This document shows, in pieces, positions 38,011 through 46,943 of a DNA stretch of 64,000 nucleotides (the stretch's first letter is position 1; each line of letters starts with the position of its first letter). This stretch comes from an uncultured Prevotella sp. (GTDB lineage: Bacteria > Bacteroidota > Bacteroidia > Bacteroidales > Bacteroidaceae): positions 31,046 through 95,045 of the forward strand of contig CAMVOS010000005.1 in NCBI GenBank assembly GCA_947169185.1. Direction: 5' to 3'. The notes below the pieces were generated by a model that searched no databases, was not told where the DNA came from, and was given only the letters and a program-made list of their open reading frames with translations. The position numbers and the translations under genes are program-made.

Positions 38011-38125
38011 AGATAGTTATTTTTGTGAAGATATTCATAATATTTGCAATATTTTTTGTACTTTAAACTTGTTTGTTTGATAAAAATGTATTATTTTTGC
38101 AAGCGATATGCATGTGGATGTTCTT

Positions 38126-39409
38126 ATGAAGTACATAGCAGCTTATGTCCTTACATTGTTAACCTGCACCGCCTATGCACAACACCCAAAGGACATTATT
38201 AAGCAGAATATACGATATTCGGCCGGTAGTCTTATGGCATATCCTGGTCCACAGCATAAGCTTACCCCTTCCCCACAAGGTAAACACCCTTGTTATATCT
38301 CCCACTACGGACGATATGGTTCACATCACCTGCTACAGAAAGATGAATACGATACGCCTTTAAAGGTTTTGACTGAAGCCGACAAGGCAGGCAAACTGAC
38401 GATTAAAGGCCAAGACGTCAAGCAGCGTATAGAAAAGCTACGCAACGATGCGTATGAACAGTTGGGAGAGTTGACACCAACAGGAGTCCGACAACAGCAA
38501 ATGATAGCAGAACGCATGATAAAGCGTTTTCCAGAAGTCTTTAACGGCAAAAGCGCCATCGATACGCGCAGCACCACCGTTACCCGTTGCATTCTCTCGA
38601 TGGAACACTTCCTGTTACAGCTGACTCGCATTAATCCCCAGCTTATCATCCATCACAACGCCACTCATCGCGACATGATCTTTCTAAACCAACAGGACAG
38701 GCAACTCATGGCGAGCAGAATGGACGCTGTCACGACCAATCAATACGAGGCGTTTTGCAGCCATTATAACAATTACGACCACTTGATGCGCATGCTCTTC
38801 AACGACCAGGCGTATGTCAAACAGCATGTCGACGCCAAGAATCTGAACGATGACCTCTTCAAGCTGGCCAGTAACATGCAGAACATAGAATTGCGCCATA
38901 CTATCACGCTCTACGACATCTTCAGCGACAAGGACTTATACAACAACTGGATGAAAGACAACGCCTGGTGGTATATCAACTATGGAGGCTATACACTTAA
39001 CGGTGGCAAGCAACCTTATTCACAGCGCAACCTGCTCAGAAAACTTATCAATGACGCAGACAGCTGCCTAAAACTGAAAAATCCTGGTATTCAGCTACGC
39101 TTTGGTCACGACATCAACATTCTGTCATTGGCCTGTCTGATGGACATCAATCATTGGGGATTGGCCACCAATCGGTTAGGCACATTAGGCAAAAACGGAT
39201 GGAACAGCTATCGCATCGTCCCTATGGCTGCTAACATTCAACTGATATTCTACCGCAGTGACCCTGAGGATCAAGACGTCTGGCTCAAGGTACTCTACAA
39301 TGAAGACGAAGCCACCCTACCCCTTCCTGGTGACCATGCACCCTACTATCGCTGGTCTGACTTCCAATCCTATTATCTTAAAAAGTTAGATGACTATGAG
39401 ACGCATTAG
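38126..39409 (+). CDS. Histidine-acid-phosphatase-like secreted protein with degenerate RHG motif
   Basis: HAP-like architecture; ISHYGRYGSHHL in place of RHGxR; RFGHDINILSL. Confidence 0.8.
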   Translation: MKYIAAYVLTLLTCTAYAQHPKDIIKQNIRYSAGSLMAYPGPQHKLTPSPQGKHPCYISHYGRYGSHHLLQKDEYDTPLKVLTEADKAGKLTIKGQDVKQRIEKLRNDAYEQLGELTPTGVRQQQMIAERMIKRFPEVFNGKSAIDTRSTTVTRCILSMEHFLLQLTRINPQLIIHHNATHRDMIFLNQQDRQLMASRMDAVTTNQYEAFCSHYNNYDHLMRMLFNDQAYVKQHVDAKNLNDDLFKLASNMQNIELRHTITLYDIFSDKDLYNNWMKDNAWWYINYGGYTLNGGKQPYSQRNLLRKLINDADSCLKLKNPGIQLRFGHDINILSLACLMDINHWGLATNRLGTLGKNGWNSYRIVPMAANIQLIFYRSDPEDQDVWLKVLYNEDEATLPLPGDHAPYYRWSDFQSYYLKKLDDYETH

Positions 39410-40691
39410 GATATGGATGACGGTGCTGTTGCTGCTGACTACCAGCGGACTATGGGCACAAAGTGCCTACGACTTTATAATACGCAACCGCAATTTTTCG
39501 GCCAGCAACTATTGCGTCTATCCTGACAGCGTTCAATACCATCAGACACCGCCCCCCGCTGGCATGCACCCCTTTTATTTGTCACACTACGGTCGTCATG
39601 GTTCACGCTACCTCAGCAATCGCGTTGGTTATGACACACCTTACCGCATGTTGTGCAAGGCCGATTCTTTGGGACAGCTCACAGCATTAGGAAAGACAGT
39701 AAAACAAGAGTTAGAACGTATTATCAACGACTCTGAAGGACGATGGGGCGACCTCTCGGGTATCGGCAAGCAGCAGTTACGACATATTGCCAGCCGCATG
39801 ATAATGAACTATCCAAAGATTTTCGAAGGGGAAGCCAACATACAGGCACGCAGCACTACCATTAATCGCTGTGTCATGTCGATGGGTACAACCCTGCAAC
39901 AGTTGGTAGCCATCAATCCTCAATTACACATTGACATGAATGCCTCAAAACGTGACTTATGGTATCTGAATCATCAGGACCTTCAGCTTCGCGATAGCAT
40001 GAAATCGAAAAGGGCAACCCAAGCCTACAACGCATTCTCTGATCCACGAATGAAGAACCCACGACTCATGCAGTTGCTTTTTACCCAGACAGACTCGTTG
40101 GATAAGAGCATCAGCGAACGATGGCTTAACTACTATCTGTTGAAGACAGCACTCATCCAACAGAACACACACATGGTGGACAGCACGAAACTGATTGACC
40201 TCTTTACCAATGAAGACATCCATCTGTTTTGGCAGGTAGAGAATGTGTGGTGGTATATCCAGCATGGCGCCTCATTGCTAAACGGAGGCCATCAACCCTA
40301 CTCCCAGCGCTACCTGTTGCGTAAAATGATTGTCGAGGCCGACAGCTGTATCCGCATGAAAAATCCTGGGGCTCAGCTGCGCTTTGGTCATGAGACGGTA
40401 GTATTACCGCTGGTGTGCCTATTGGGCATCAACGGTTTCGACTTTAAGACGATGAAACTGGAAGAATTAGAGCCGAAGGGCTGGTGGGCATGCTTAGTGT
40501 TCCCCATGGCTTCAAACATCCAGTTTGTGTTCTACCGCAAAAACAACTACGACAGGGATGTCATCTTCAAGGTGTTACTCAACGAACAAGAGGCCACGCT
40601 GCCTATTGAGACAGACATAGCCCCTTATTATCATTGGCGCGACTTCCGCAAACACTATTTGAAGATGCTCGACGACTATGACAAGCTATAA
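39390..40691 (+). CDS. Histidine acid phosphatase-like secreted protein
   Basis: LSHYGRHGSRYL (RHGxR) and RFGHETVVLPL; paralogue of the upstream gene. Confidence 0.87.
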   Translation: MTMRRIRIWMTVLLLLTTSGLWAQSAYDFIIRNRNFSASNYCVYPDSVQYHQTPPPAGMHPFYLSHYGRHGSRYLSNRVGYDTPYRMLCKADSLGQLTALGKTVKQELERIINDSEGRWGDLSGIGKQQLRHIASRMIMNYPKIFEGEANIQARSTTINRCVMSMGTTLQQLVAINPQLHIDMNASKRDLWYLNHQDLQLRDSMKSKRATQAYNAFSDPRMKNPRLMQLLFTQTDSLDKSISERWLNYYLLKTALIQQNTHMVDSTKLIDLFTNEDIHLFWQVENVWWYIQHGASLLNGGHQPYSQRYLLRKMIVEADSCIRMKNPGAQLRFGHETVVLPLVCLLGINGFDFKTMKLEELEPKGWWACLVFPMASNIQFVFYRKNNYDRDVIFKVLLNEQEATLPIETDIAPYYHWRDFRKHYLKMLDDYDKL

Positions 40692-41092
40692 GCCAACGCA
40701 TAAGAGCGGATCTGCTTTATCATAGCCAGCAGACCGTTGCTACGTGTTGGCGACAGATGTTCTTTCAGCCCTATCTCATCGATAAAATAGAGTTCGGCAT
40801 CTAAAATCTCCTTCGGTGTATGATCGCTCAGCACACGAATCAGCAGCGACACGATACCCTTAACAATCAGGGCATCACTCTCTGCGGAAAAGTGAATAAT
40901 GCCGTCTTCATAGTCGGCCTGTAACCACACACGACTCTGGCAACCGTCAATCAGGTTGCTCTCAGTCTTATACTGTTCGTCTAAAGGTTCCTGTTCGTTT
41001 CCCAGGTCTATCAGCAACTGGTATCTGTCCATCCAGTCGTCCAAACCAGAAAACTCCTCAATAATCTCGTCTTGTATTTCGTTGATGCTCAT
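40676..41092 (-). CDS. sufE: SufE family protein
   Basis: YQLLIDLGNEQEPLD...NLIDGCQSRVWL...GIVSLLIRVLS. Confidence 0.9.
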   Translation of the reverse strand: MSINEIQDEIIEEFSGLDDWMDRYQLLIDLGNEQEPLDEQYKTESNLIDGCQSRVWLQADYEDGIIHFSAESDALIVKGIVSLLIRVLSDHTPKEILDAELYFIDEIGLKEHLSPTRSNGLLAMIKQIRSYALAYSLS

Positions 41093-41107
41093 TGTTATTT
41101 ATTTTTT

Positions 41108-41139
41108 CGTTATAACGTTATGACGTTATTTCGTTATCA
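41108..41139. repeat. Octamer repeat at operon junction
   Basis: CGTTATAA CGTTATGA CGTTATTT CGTTATCA between U32 stop and sufE start. Confidence 0.9.
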
Positions 41140-42381
41140 CGACTTAATAATCTTAAATAATTTATCGCTGGGTCTTACTTTCTCCGGCACCTTAATGCTG
41201 ACGCGTGTGCCCTGCTGGGCAGTCTCAATGGATTGGATGTCGTCATGGATCTCGTCGACTGTGACATATAGCGCACCTGTCGTCGGACCTGTAATGAGCA
41301 TTTTGTCGCCCACGCTGAAGGTATCGGCCTCCACCGTAAACTCTGCCACACCCAGTTTCGAGAAGTATTTCACGCCCTTACCAATATACTGCTTCTTCTC
41401 GGTGGCATTCGACCCGTAGTTTGAGTTCCATTCACCCAACAGCTGACCTTGATAATAGCCATCCCAGAAGCCACGGTTGAAAACGGTAGCCAGACGCTCG
41501 TCCCACAAGTCCTTCTTCTCCTCAGTAAAGGTGCCGTCCAGCACACTCTGGATAGCTTCCTTATAACATTGTACTACGGTCAGCACATATTCTGGGCCTC
41601 GCGCGCGACCTTCTATCTTAAAGACACGCACGCCGGCTTTCATCATCTTGTCGATGAAGCGGATAGTCTTCAGGTCTTTGGGCGACATAATGTATTTGTT
41701 GTCTATCTCCAGTTCTGTGCCCGTCTCGCGATCGGTGACGATATAGCTTCTGCGACAAATCTGCATGCAGGCACCACGATTAGCTGAGCGTCCTGTGTTG
41801 TCCAGACTCATATAGCACTTACCACTGACAGCCATGCACAAGGCTCCATGACAGAACATCTCGATGCGTACCAGCTGACCACTGGGTCCTGTGATGTGCT
41901 GTTCTTCTATTTGGCGGTAGATGTCTGCCACCTGTTCCATCTTCAGCTCACGGGCCAGCACCACCACGTCAGCAAACTGTGCGTAGAACTTCAGTGCCTC
42001 GACATTCGAGATGTTCAGCTGTGTGGAGAGATGTACCTCCATACCCTGCTGTCGACAATAGGTCATCACGGCGATGTCGCAAGCTATGACAGCCGATATC
42101 CTGGCCTCGACAGCTGCATCCACTATCTGGTGCATCGTCTCGATATCCTCGCCATAGATAATCGTGTTTACCGTAAGGTATGTTTTTACGCCAGCCTCGT
42201 TACATGTAGCGGCAATCTCGCGCAGGTCGTCGATGGTGAAGTGGTTGGCAGAGTGTGATCGCATATTCAGCTGCTCGACACCAAAATACACTGAGTCGGC
42301 ACCAGCTTTCAGTGCTGCAGCCAGTGCATCACGGCTACCCACGGGTGCCATAATCTCGAAATCCTTTATCGTTTCCTTCAT
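41137..42381 (-). CDS. Peptidase U32 family protein
   Basis: MAPVGSRDALAAALKAGADSVYFG; FCHGALCMAVSGKCYMS; VFKIEGRARGPEYV. Confidence 0.93.
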   Translation of the reverse strand: MKETIKDFEIMAPVGSRDALAAALKAGADSVYFGVEQLNMRSHSANHFTIDDLREIAATCNEAGVKTYLTVNTIIYGEDIETMHQIVDAAVEARISAVIACDIAVMTYCRQQGMEVHLSTQLNISNVEALKFYAQFADVVVLARELKMEQVADIYRQIEEQHITGPSGQLVRIEMFCHGALCMAVSGKCYMSLDNTGRSANRGACMQICRRSYIVTDRETGTELEIDNKYIMSPKDLKTIRFIDKMMKAGVRVFKIEGRARGPEYVLTVVQCYKEAIQSVLDGTFTEEKKDLWDERLATVFNRGFWDGYYQGQLLGEWNSNYGSNATEKKQYIGKGVKYFSKLGVAEFTVEADTFSVGDKMLITGPTTGALYVTVDEIHDDIQSIETAQQGTRVSIKVPEKVRPSDKLFKIIKS

Positions 42382-42425
42382 TGCGGGTGCAAAGGTACGA
42401 ATAAGTGAGAGAAAATGCAAATAAA

Positions 42426-42457
42426 TTTGGTTATTTGTTCAGTTTGTAGTATCTTTG
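42426..42457 (+). promoter_or_regulatory. Promoter (TTTG, 20 bp, TATCTTTG)
   Basis: -33/-7 pair upstream of the second PL11 gene. Confidence 0.65.
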
Positions 42458-42485
42458 CAGCGTAAAAAACAAATTTACTAAAATA

Positions 42486-44621
42486 ATGAAACTAAGATTC
42501 TTTTTTACAGTCTTTTGGATAACAATGGGCATGAGTATGCTTGCACAAATCACACCATTAAGCCAGATGGAAAAGCTGGATCGCGGTGTAGTAGCGTTAC
42601 CCATGACATTAGATGATGGCAACTTTGTCAGTTGGCGATTCCTCGGTACAGATAGTGAAGATTGTCGTTTCGACGTACTTCGTAATGGCGTAACCATAGC
42701 TACCGACCTCAATGTCACTAATTACAGTGACATCGATGCGCCTGTGGGTGCCGAATATCAAGTTATCGTAAAGGTTAATGGCGAAGTCGTAGAAACATCA
42801 AAGGCGGTGAAAGCGTGGACGACGTTATATAAGCAACTGAAACTGGACCGTCCGGCAACAGGTGCACAAGGCGGCACATACTCACCAAACGATTGTTCCG
42901 TAGGAGATGTCGATGGTGACGGCGAATACGAAATCTTCGTCAAGTGGGACCCCAGCAATTCACAAGACAACTCGAAAGGCGGTATCACAGACAATGTGTA
43001 TATAGACTGCTACAAGTTAAATGGTACCAAGATATGGCGCATTGACTTGGGAGTTAACATACGCGCTGGTGCACACTATACGCAATTTCAAGTATATGAC
43101 TACGACGGTGACGGTAAAGCCGAGCTGATGTGTAAGACAGCTCCTGGTTCGAAAGATGGTTTAGGCAATTACGTTAATCAGGTGGCGACAGATGTGAAGA
43201 TCAAAGCTGCCAGCAACACGAAGAGCTGGCGAACCAGCGATGGTCGTATCAACGGCGGACAGGAATATCTTACAGTGTTTAAAGGTGAGACTGGTGAGGC
43301 CATCCATACCATTGCCTACTGGCCCAACCGTAATGCCAAGGCTGAGCTGAGCGAAGCAGAGGGCACATTCAACTGGGATGACCGCACGAATAAGAGCGAT
43401 AAAGGAAGCTATGGCAACCGTGGCGAGCGTTATCTGGCAGCCACAGCCTATCTGGCTGGTCCTGACCAGCGTCCCAGCGGCATCTTCTGTCGTGGATACT
43501 ATACCTACGCCTATATCTGGGCTGTTGACTTTGATGGACAGGAACTGAAGACGCGCTGGTTGCACCTCTCAGACACTAAGACCACCTACAAGGTTAGAGA
43601 TGCCAACGGAACGACAACGACGTATAAAGGCAATACCTGTTACTCAGGTTTAGGCCGATACACGATGTATGCCAATGGTAATCACAATATGTCGATTGGC
43701 GATGTGGATGGTGACGGCAAGGATGAAATCATTTGGGGTTCGGCAGCACTCGACGATGATGGAAAGATGCTCTATGCGGTAGGCTTTGGTCATGGCGATG
43801 CCATCCATTTGGCAGACCTCGACCCCGACCGTCCAGGTTTGGAACTATTTGACGTTCATGAAGAGAAGGGCACATACGCTTGGGACCTGCACGATGCCGC
43901 TACGGGTGAGATTATCTGGAAAGGAGGCCCTTCTGGTGCCGACAACGGACGCGGACTGGCTGCCGACATTGTGGCAAGTAGCCGCGGCTACGAGTTCTGG
44001 TCGGCATACGGTGGGGAAGAAGGTACTGCCGACAGAAACCAGAATCCGTTCAGTGCACAGACTGGCAAGCAAGTGGCATCGACTAAGCCTTCCATGAACT
44101 TCCGCATCTATTGGGATGGTGATCTGCAGGACGAATTGCTCGACGGTACGACCATCTCAAAATATGGTGGCAGTACATTAGGCGTGGGTAGCACACTTAT
44201 CGCCAACTTAGGCAGTCCTTCGTCATGTAATGGCACCAAGGCAACGCCCTGCCTCTCTGCCGACCTCTTTGGCGACTGGCGTGAGGAGCTCATCCTATGG
44301 AGTACCAAGGATAATGCCACACTCAACATTTATACGACTATCACACCGACTAATTATCGCGTGCCAACGCTGATGCACGATCACACCTATCGCATGGGCA
44401 TCTGCTGGCAGAATACGGCTTACAACCAGCCTCCGCATCTGGGCTACTATCTACCAGACTATATCGATGGCAAGTTACCTTCTGGTATTTCTGCTATCGT
44501 TGGTTCGTCCAACGATATGCCGGAAACCATCTTTGACCTTAGCGGACGTCGACTACCAGCTCTCCAAAAAGGTCTGAACGTTGTACGAAAGAATGGAAAA
44601 ACGTTTAAGATATTGAAGTGA
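42486..44621 (+). CDS. Rhamnogalacturonan lyase, PL11, with C-terminal sorting-like tail
   Basis: Same PL11 blocks as 6472-8796; tail IFDLSGRRLPALQKGLNVVRKNGKTFKILK. Confidence 0.93.
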   Translation: MKLRFFFTVFWITMGMSMLAQITPLSQMEKLDRGVVALPMTLDDGNFVSWRFLGTDSEDCRFDVLRNGVTIATDLNVTNYSDIDAPVGAEYQVIVKVNGEVVETSKAVKAWTTLYKQLKLDRPATGAQGGTYSPNDCSVGDVDGDGEYEIFVKWDPSNSQDNSKGGITDNVYIDCYKLNGTKIWRIDLGVNIRAGAHYTQFQVYDYDGDGKAELMCKTAPGSKDGLGNYVNQVATDVKIKAASNTKSWRTSDGRINGGQEYLTVFKGETGEAIHTIAYWPNRNAKAELSEAEGTFNWDDRTNKSDKGSYGNRGERYLAATAYLAGPDQRPSGIFCRGYYTYAYIWAVDFDGQELKTRWLHLSDTKTTYKVRDANGTTTTYKGNTCYSGLGRYTMYANGNHNMSIGDVDGDGKDEIIWGSAALDDDGKMLYAVGFGHGDAIHLADLDPDRPGLELFDVHEEKGTYAWDLHDAATGEIIWKGGPSGADNGRGLAADIVASSRGYEFWSAYGGEEGTADRNQNPFSAQTGKQVASTKPSMNFRIYWDGDLQDELLDGTTISKYGGSTLGVGSTLIANLGSPSSCNGTKATPCLSADLFGDWREELILWSTKDNATLNIYTTITPTNYRVPTLMHDHTYRMGICWQNTAYNQPPHLGYYLPDYIDGKLPSGISAIVGSSNDMPETIFDLSGRRLPALQKGLNVVRKNGKTFKILK

Positions 44622-44622
44622 C

Positions 44623-45249
44623 ATGAAAAAGTTCGCATTATGGCTATTGTTGACATGTGGGGCACTGACGACAACCGCTCAGACCACGACAACAGTTCTG
44701 ACGGTCTATAAGGAATTCCAACCTGCCACCATTCATCTGACTGACGGCAGACTACTGAAGGTGGGCTTTGCCAATATCTACCTGAAGAACAGCAGTCTGC
44801 TTTACAAAAGCGGACAGGACACAAAAGAGGCCAACCTGAAGACATTGACCAAAGTCGACTTCAAGGACCGCACCTACTATCGCATCGATTCAGTGCTGGC
44901 CTATCAGGTGGATACTGTTGGCAACCAACAGCTATATTGCGCCCAACGTATAGATTTTATGGCATGGAACCAGTTGAGAGTCAACAATTCGAATATTACC
45001 AGCCTCGATTTCGGCGACTTGATGAGTTATACGACGGTCGACTTAGCCGACGAACAAGACATCCACTTCCCACTCATCAATGTCTATTATCTCCAGATTG
45101 ACGGAAAGTATGTGCTAGCACACGAACGCAACCTGAAGCGCGTACTTAACAAAGAAAAGCGCCGTCTAATGACATCGGTGATGAGTGAGCCGGGGTTCAG
45201 TTGGACTAATGAAAAGAGTCTGCTTAAACTACTAAAATACATACAATAA
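44623..45249 (+). CDS. Secreted hypothetical protein in pectin operon
   Basis: Signal peptide MKKFALWLLLTCGALTTTAQ; 1-nt intergenic upstream and 1-nt overlap downstream. Confidence 0.75.
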   Translation: MKKFALWLLLTCGALTTTAQTTTTVLTVYKEFQPATIHLTDGRLLKVGFANIYLKNSSLLYKSGQDTKEANLKTLTKVDFKDRTYYRIDSVLAYQVDTVGNQQLYCAQRIDFMAWNQLRVNNSNITSLDFGDLMSYTTVDLADEQDIHFPLINVYYLQIDGKYVLAHERNLKRVLNKEKRRLMTSVMSEPGFSWTNEKSLLKLLKYIQ

Positions 45250-46937
45250 TGAGAACTGCATTTCTTTTTATTTTTTCTTTGATATTTAGCCATGCTGTGG
45301 CGCAAGTGACAGACCGCAGCGGTGTAAAGGATGTGAACCAGGTGGTGGACAACACCCCTGATAGTATTGCTAAGGCTATGACGGCACGCCCCATACCAGG
45401 ATCGAGCCGTAAAGGAAATAATCCTGTACTATTCCTGGTTGGTAACTCTACTATGCGTACGGGTACGATGGGCAATGGCAGCAATGGCCAGTGGGGCTGG
45501 GGCTACTATGCCCACGAATATTTCGACCCCACCAAGATTACCGTTGAGAATCAGGCCTTAGGTGGTATGAGTAGCCGCACGTTCTATAATAAGTTATGGG
45601 AGCCCATCCGTCAGGCAATACGCCCTGGCGACTGGGTCATCATCTCCATTGGTCATAACGACAATGGTCCATACGACTCCGGCCGTGCCCGTGCCAGCAT
45701 CCCAGGTGTTAGCGACGACACACTGAACGTGACCATCAAAGAAACTGGCGAGCAGGAGACAGTATATACCTATGGTGGCTATATGCGCAAATATATCAAT
45801 GATGTTCGCGCGCAAGGTGGTCATCCCATCCTCATGTCGCTGACCCCACGCAATGCCTACGACGATAAGGGCAAGATAGTCCGCAAGCCACACACGCAGT
45901 GGCTCATGCAGGTGGCTGCTGAGGAGGGTGTGCCCTTCATCGATCTGAACGAGATATCGGGCCAGAAGTTAGACACGTACGGCAAATGGAAAACTGATTA
46001 TCATTTCTTCCTCGACAAGATTCACACCAGCCGCTTTGGCGCCATGATGAATGCCCGTTCGGCAGCCGAAGGCTTGATGGCCAGCCATAATCCCGCTCTC
46101 AACCCACTGAAAGCCATGATGCGCAACGTGCAGTTGCCCGTTTACGACCTTCAGCGCACAGAGGGCAAACCTGTGGTCTTCATTACGGGCGATAGCACGG
46201 TCAAGAATAGCGATAAGGATCCCGACGGCATGTGGGGCTGGGGAGCTGTGGCTAACACTATCTTCGACGAGGCGAAGATCGACATCGTCAATGCCGCCAT
46301 GGCAGGACGCAGCTGTCGTACCTACCTGAACGAAGGACGCTGGGAAAAGGTGTACAACTCCTTGCATCCGGGCGATTTCGTGCTGATTCAGTTCGGTCAC
46401 AACGACATTGGAGCCATCGACAAGCCCAAATACCGCGCTGCCATTCCTTCGGGTAAGGACACCTGCCACGTCTACCGCATGCAGGCTGCCAAGGAGGACA
46501 AGTCGAAGCAAAACATCATTGACCAGAAGCTGAAGAACGGTGCCGCCGTGGGCAGCTACGAGGTAGTCTACTCGTTTGGCTGGTACCTGAAGAAGTTCAT
46601 CCAGGACGTTCGCGAGAAGGGTGCCACACCTATCCTCGTCTCGCTGACGCCACGTAACGAATGGACAGACGGTAAGATTGAGCGGCGCAACGACACCTAC
46701 GGCAAGTGGTATCGTGAAGTGGCCGAGGAAACGGGTTGTGAGTTCGTCGACCTCCACAACATCACCGCCGACTTCCTCGATAAGAAGTGTGGCAAGAAAG
46801 AGAAGGCTATGAAGTACTTCAACCACGACCACACTCACACGTCACTCTTAGGTGCCAAGACCAATGCGCAAAGCATTGCCAAGGGACTTCGCGAAAACAA
46901 GAGTCCGCTAACGAAATATCTCAAAGGCAAAAAATAA
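45249..46937 (+). CDS. Double-domain SGNH/GDSL rhamnogalacturonan acetylesterase (CE12-like x2)
   Basis: Domain 1: VGNSTMRTG, GHNDNGP, DKIHTSRFGA; domain 2: TGDSTVKNS, GHNDIGA, DHTHTSLLGA. Confidence 0.92.
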   Translation: MRTAFLFIFSLIFSHAVAQVTDRSGVKDVNQVVDNTPDSIAKAMTARPIPGSSRKGNNPVLFLVGNSTMRTGTMGNGSNGQWGWGYYAHEYFDPTKITVENQALGGMSSRTFYNKLWEPIRQAIRPGDWVIISIGHNDNGPYDSGRARASIPGVSDDTLNVTIKETGEQETVYTYGGYMRKYINDVRAQGGHPILMSLTPRNAYDDKGKIVRKPHTQWLMQVAAEEGVPFIDLNEISGQKLDTYGKWKTDYHFFLDKIHTSRFGAMMNARSAAEGLMASHNPALNPLKAMMRNVQLPVYDLQRTEGKPVVFITGDSTVKNSDKDPDGMWGWGAVANTIFDEAKIDIVNAAMAGRSCRTYLNEGRWEKVYNSLHPGDFVLIQFGHNDIGAIDKPKYRAAIPSGKDTCHVYRMQAAKEDKSKQNIIDQKLKNGAAVGSYEVVYSFGWYLKKFIQDVREKGATPILVSLTPRNEWTDGKIERRNDTYGKWYREVAEETGCEFVDLHNITADFLDKKCGKKEKAMKYFNHDHTHTSLLGAKTNAQSIAKGLRENKSPLTKYLKGKK

Positions 46938-46943
46938 TTAGGT

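Noticed and set aside
45969-46838. 289-aa minus-strand ORF
   Set aside because: Antisense shadow of the double SGNH esterase.
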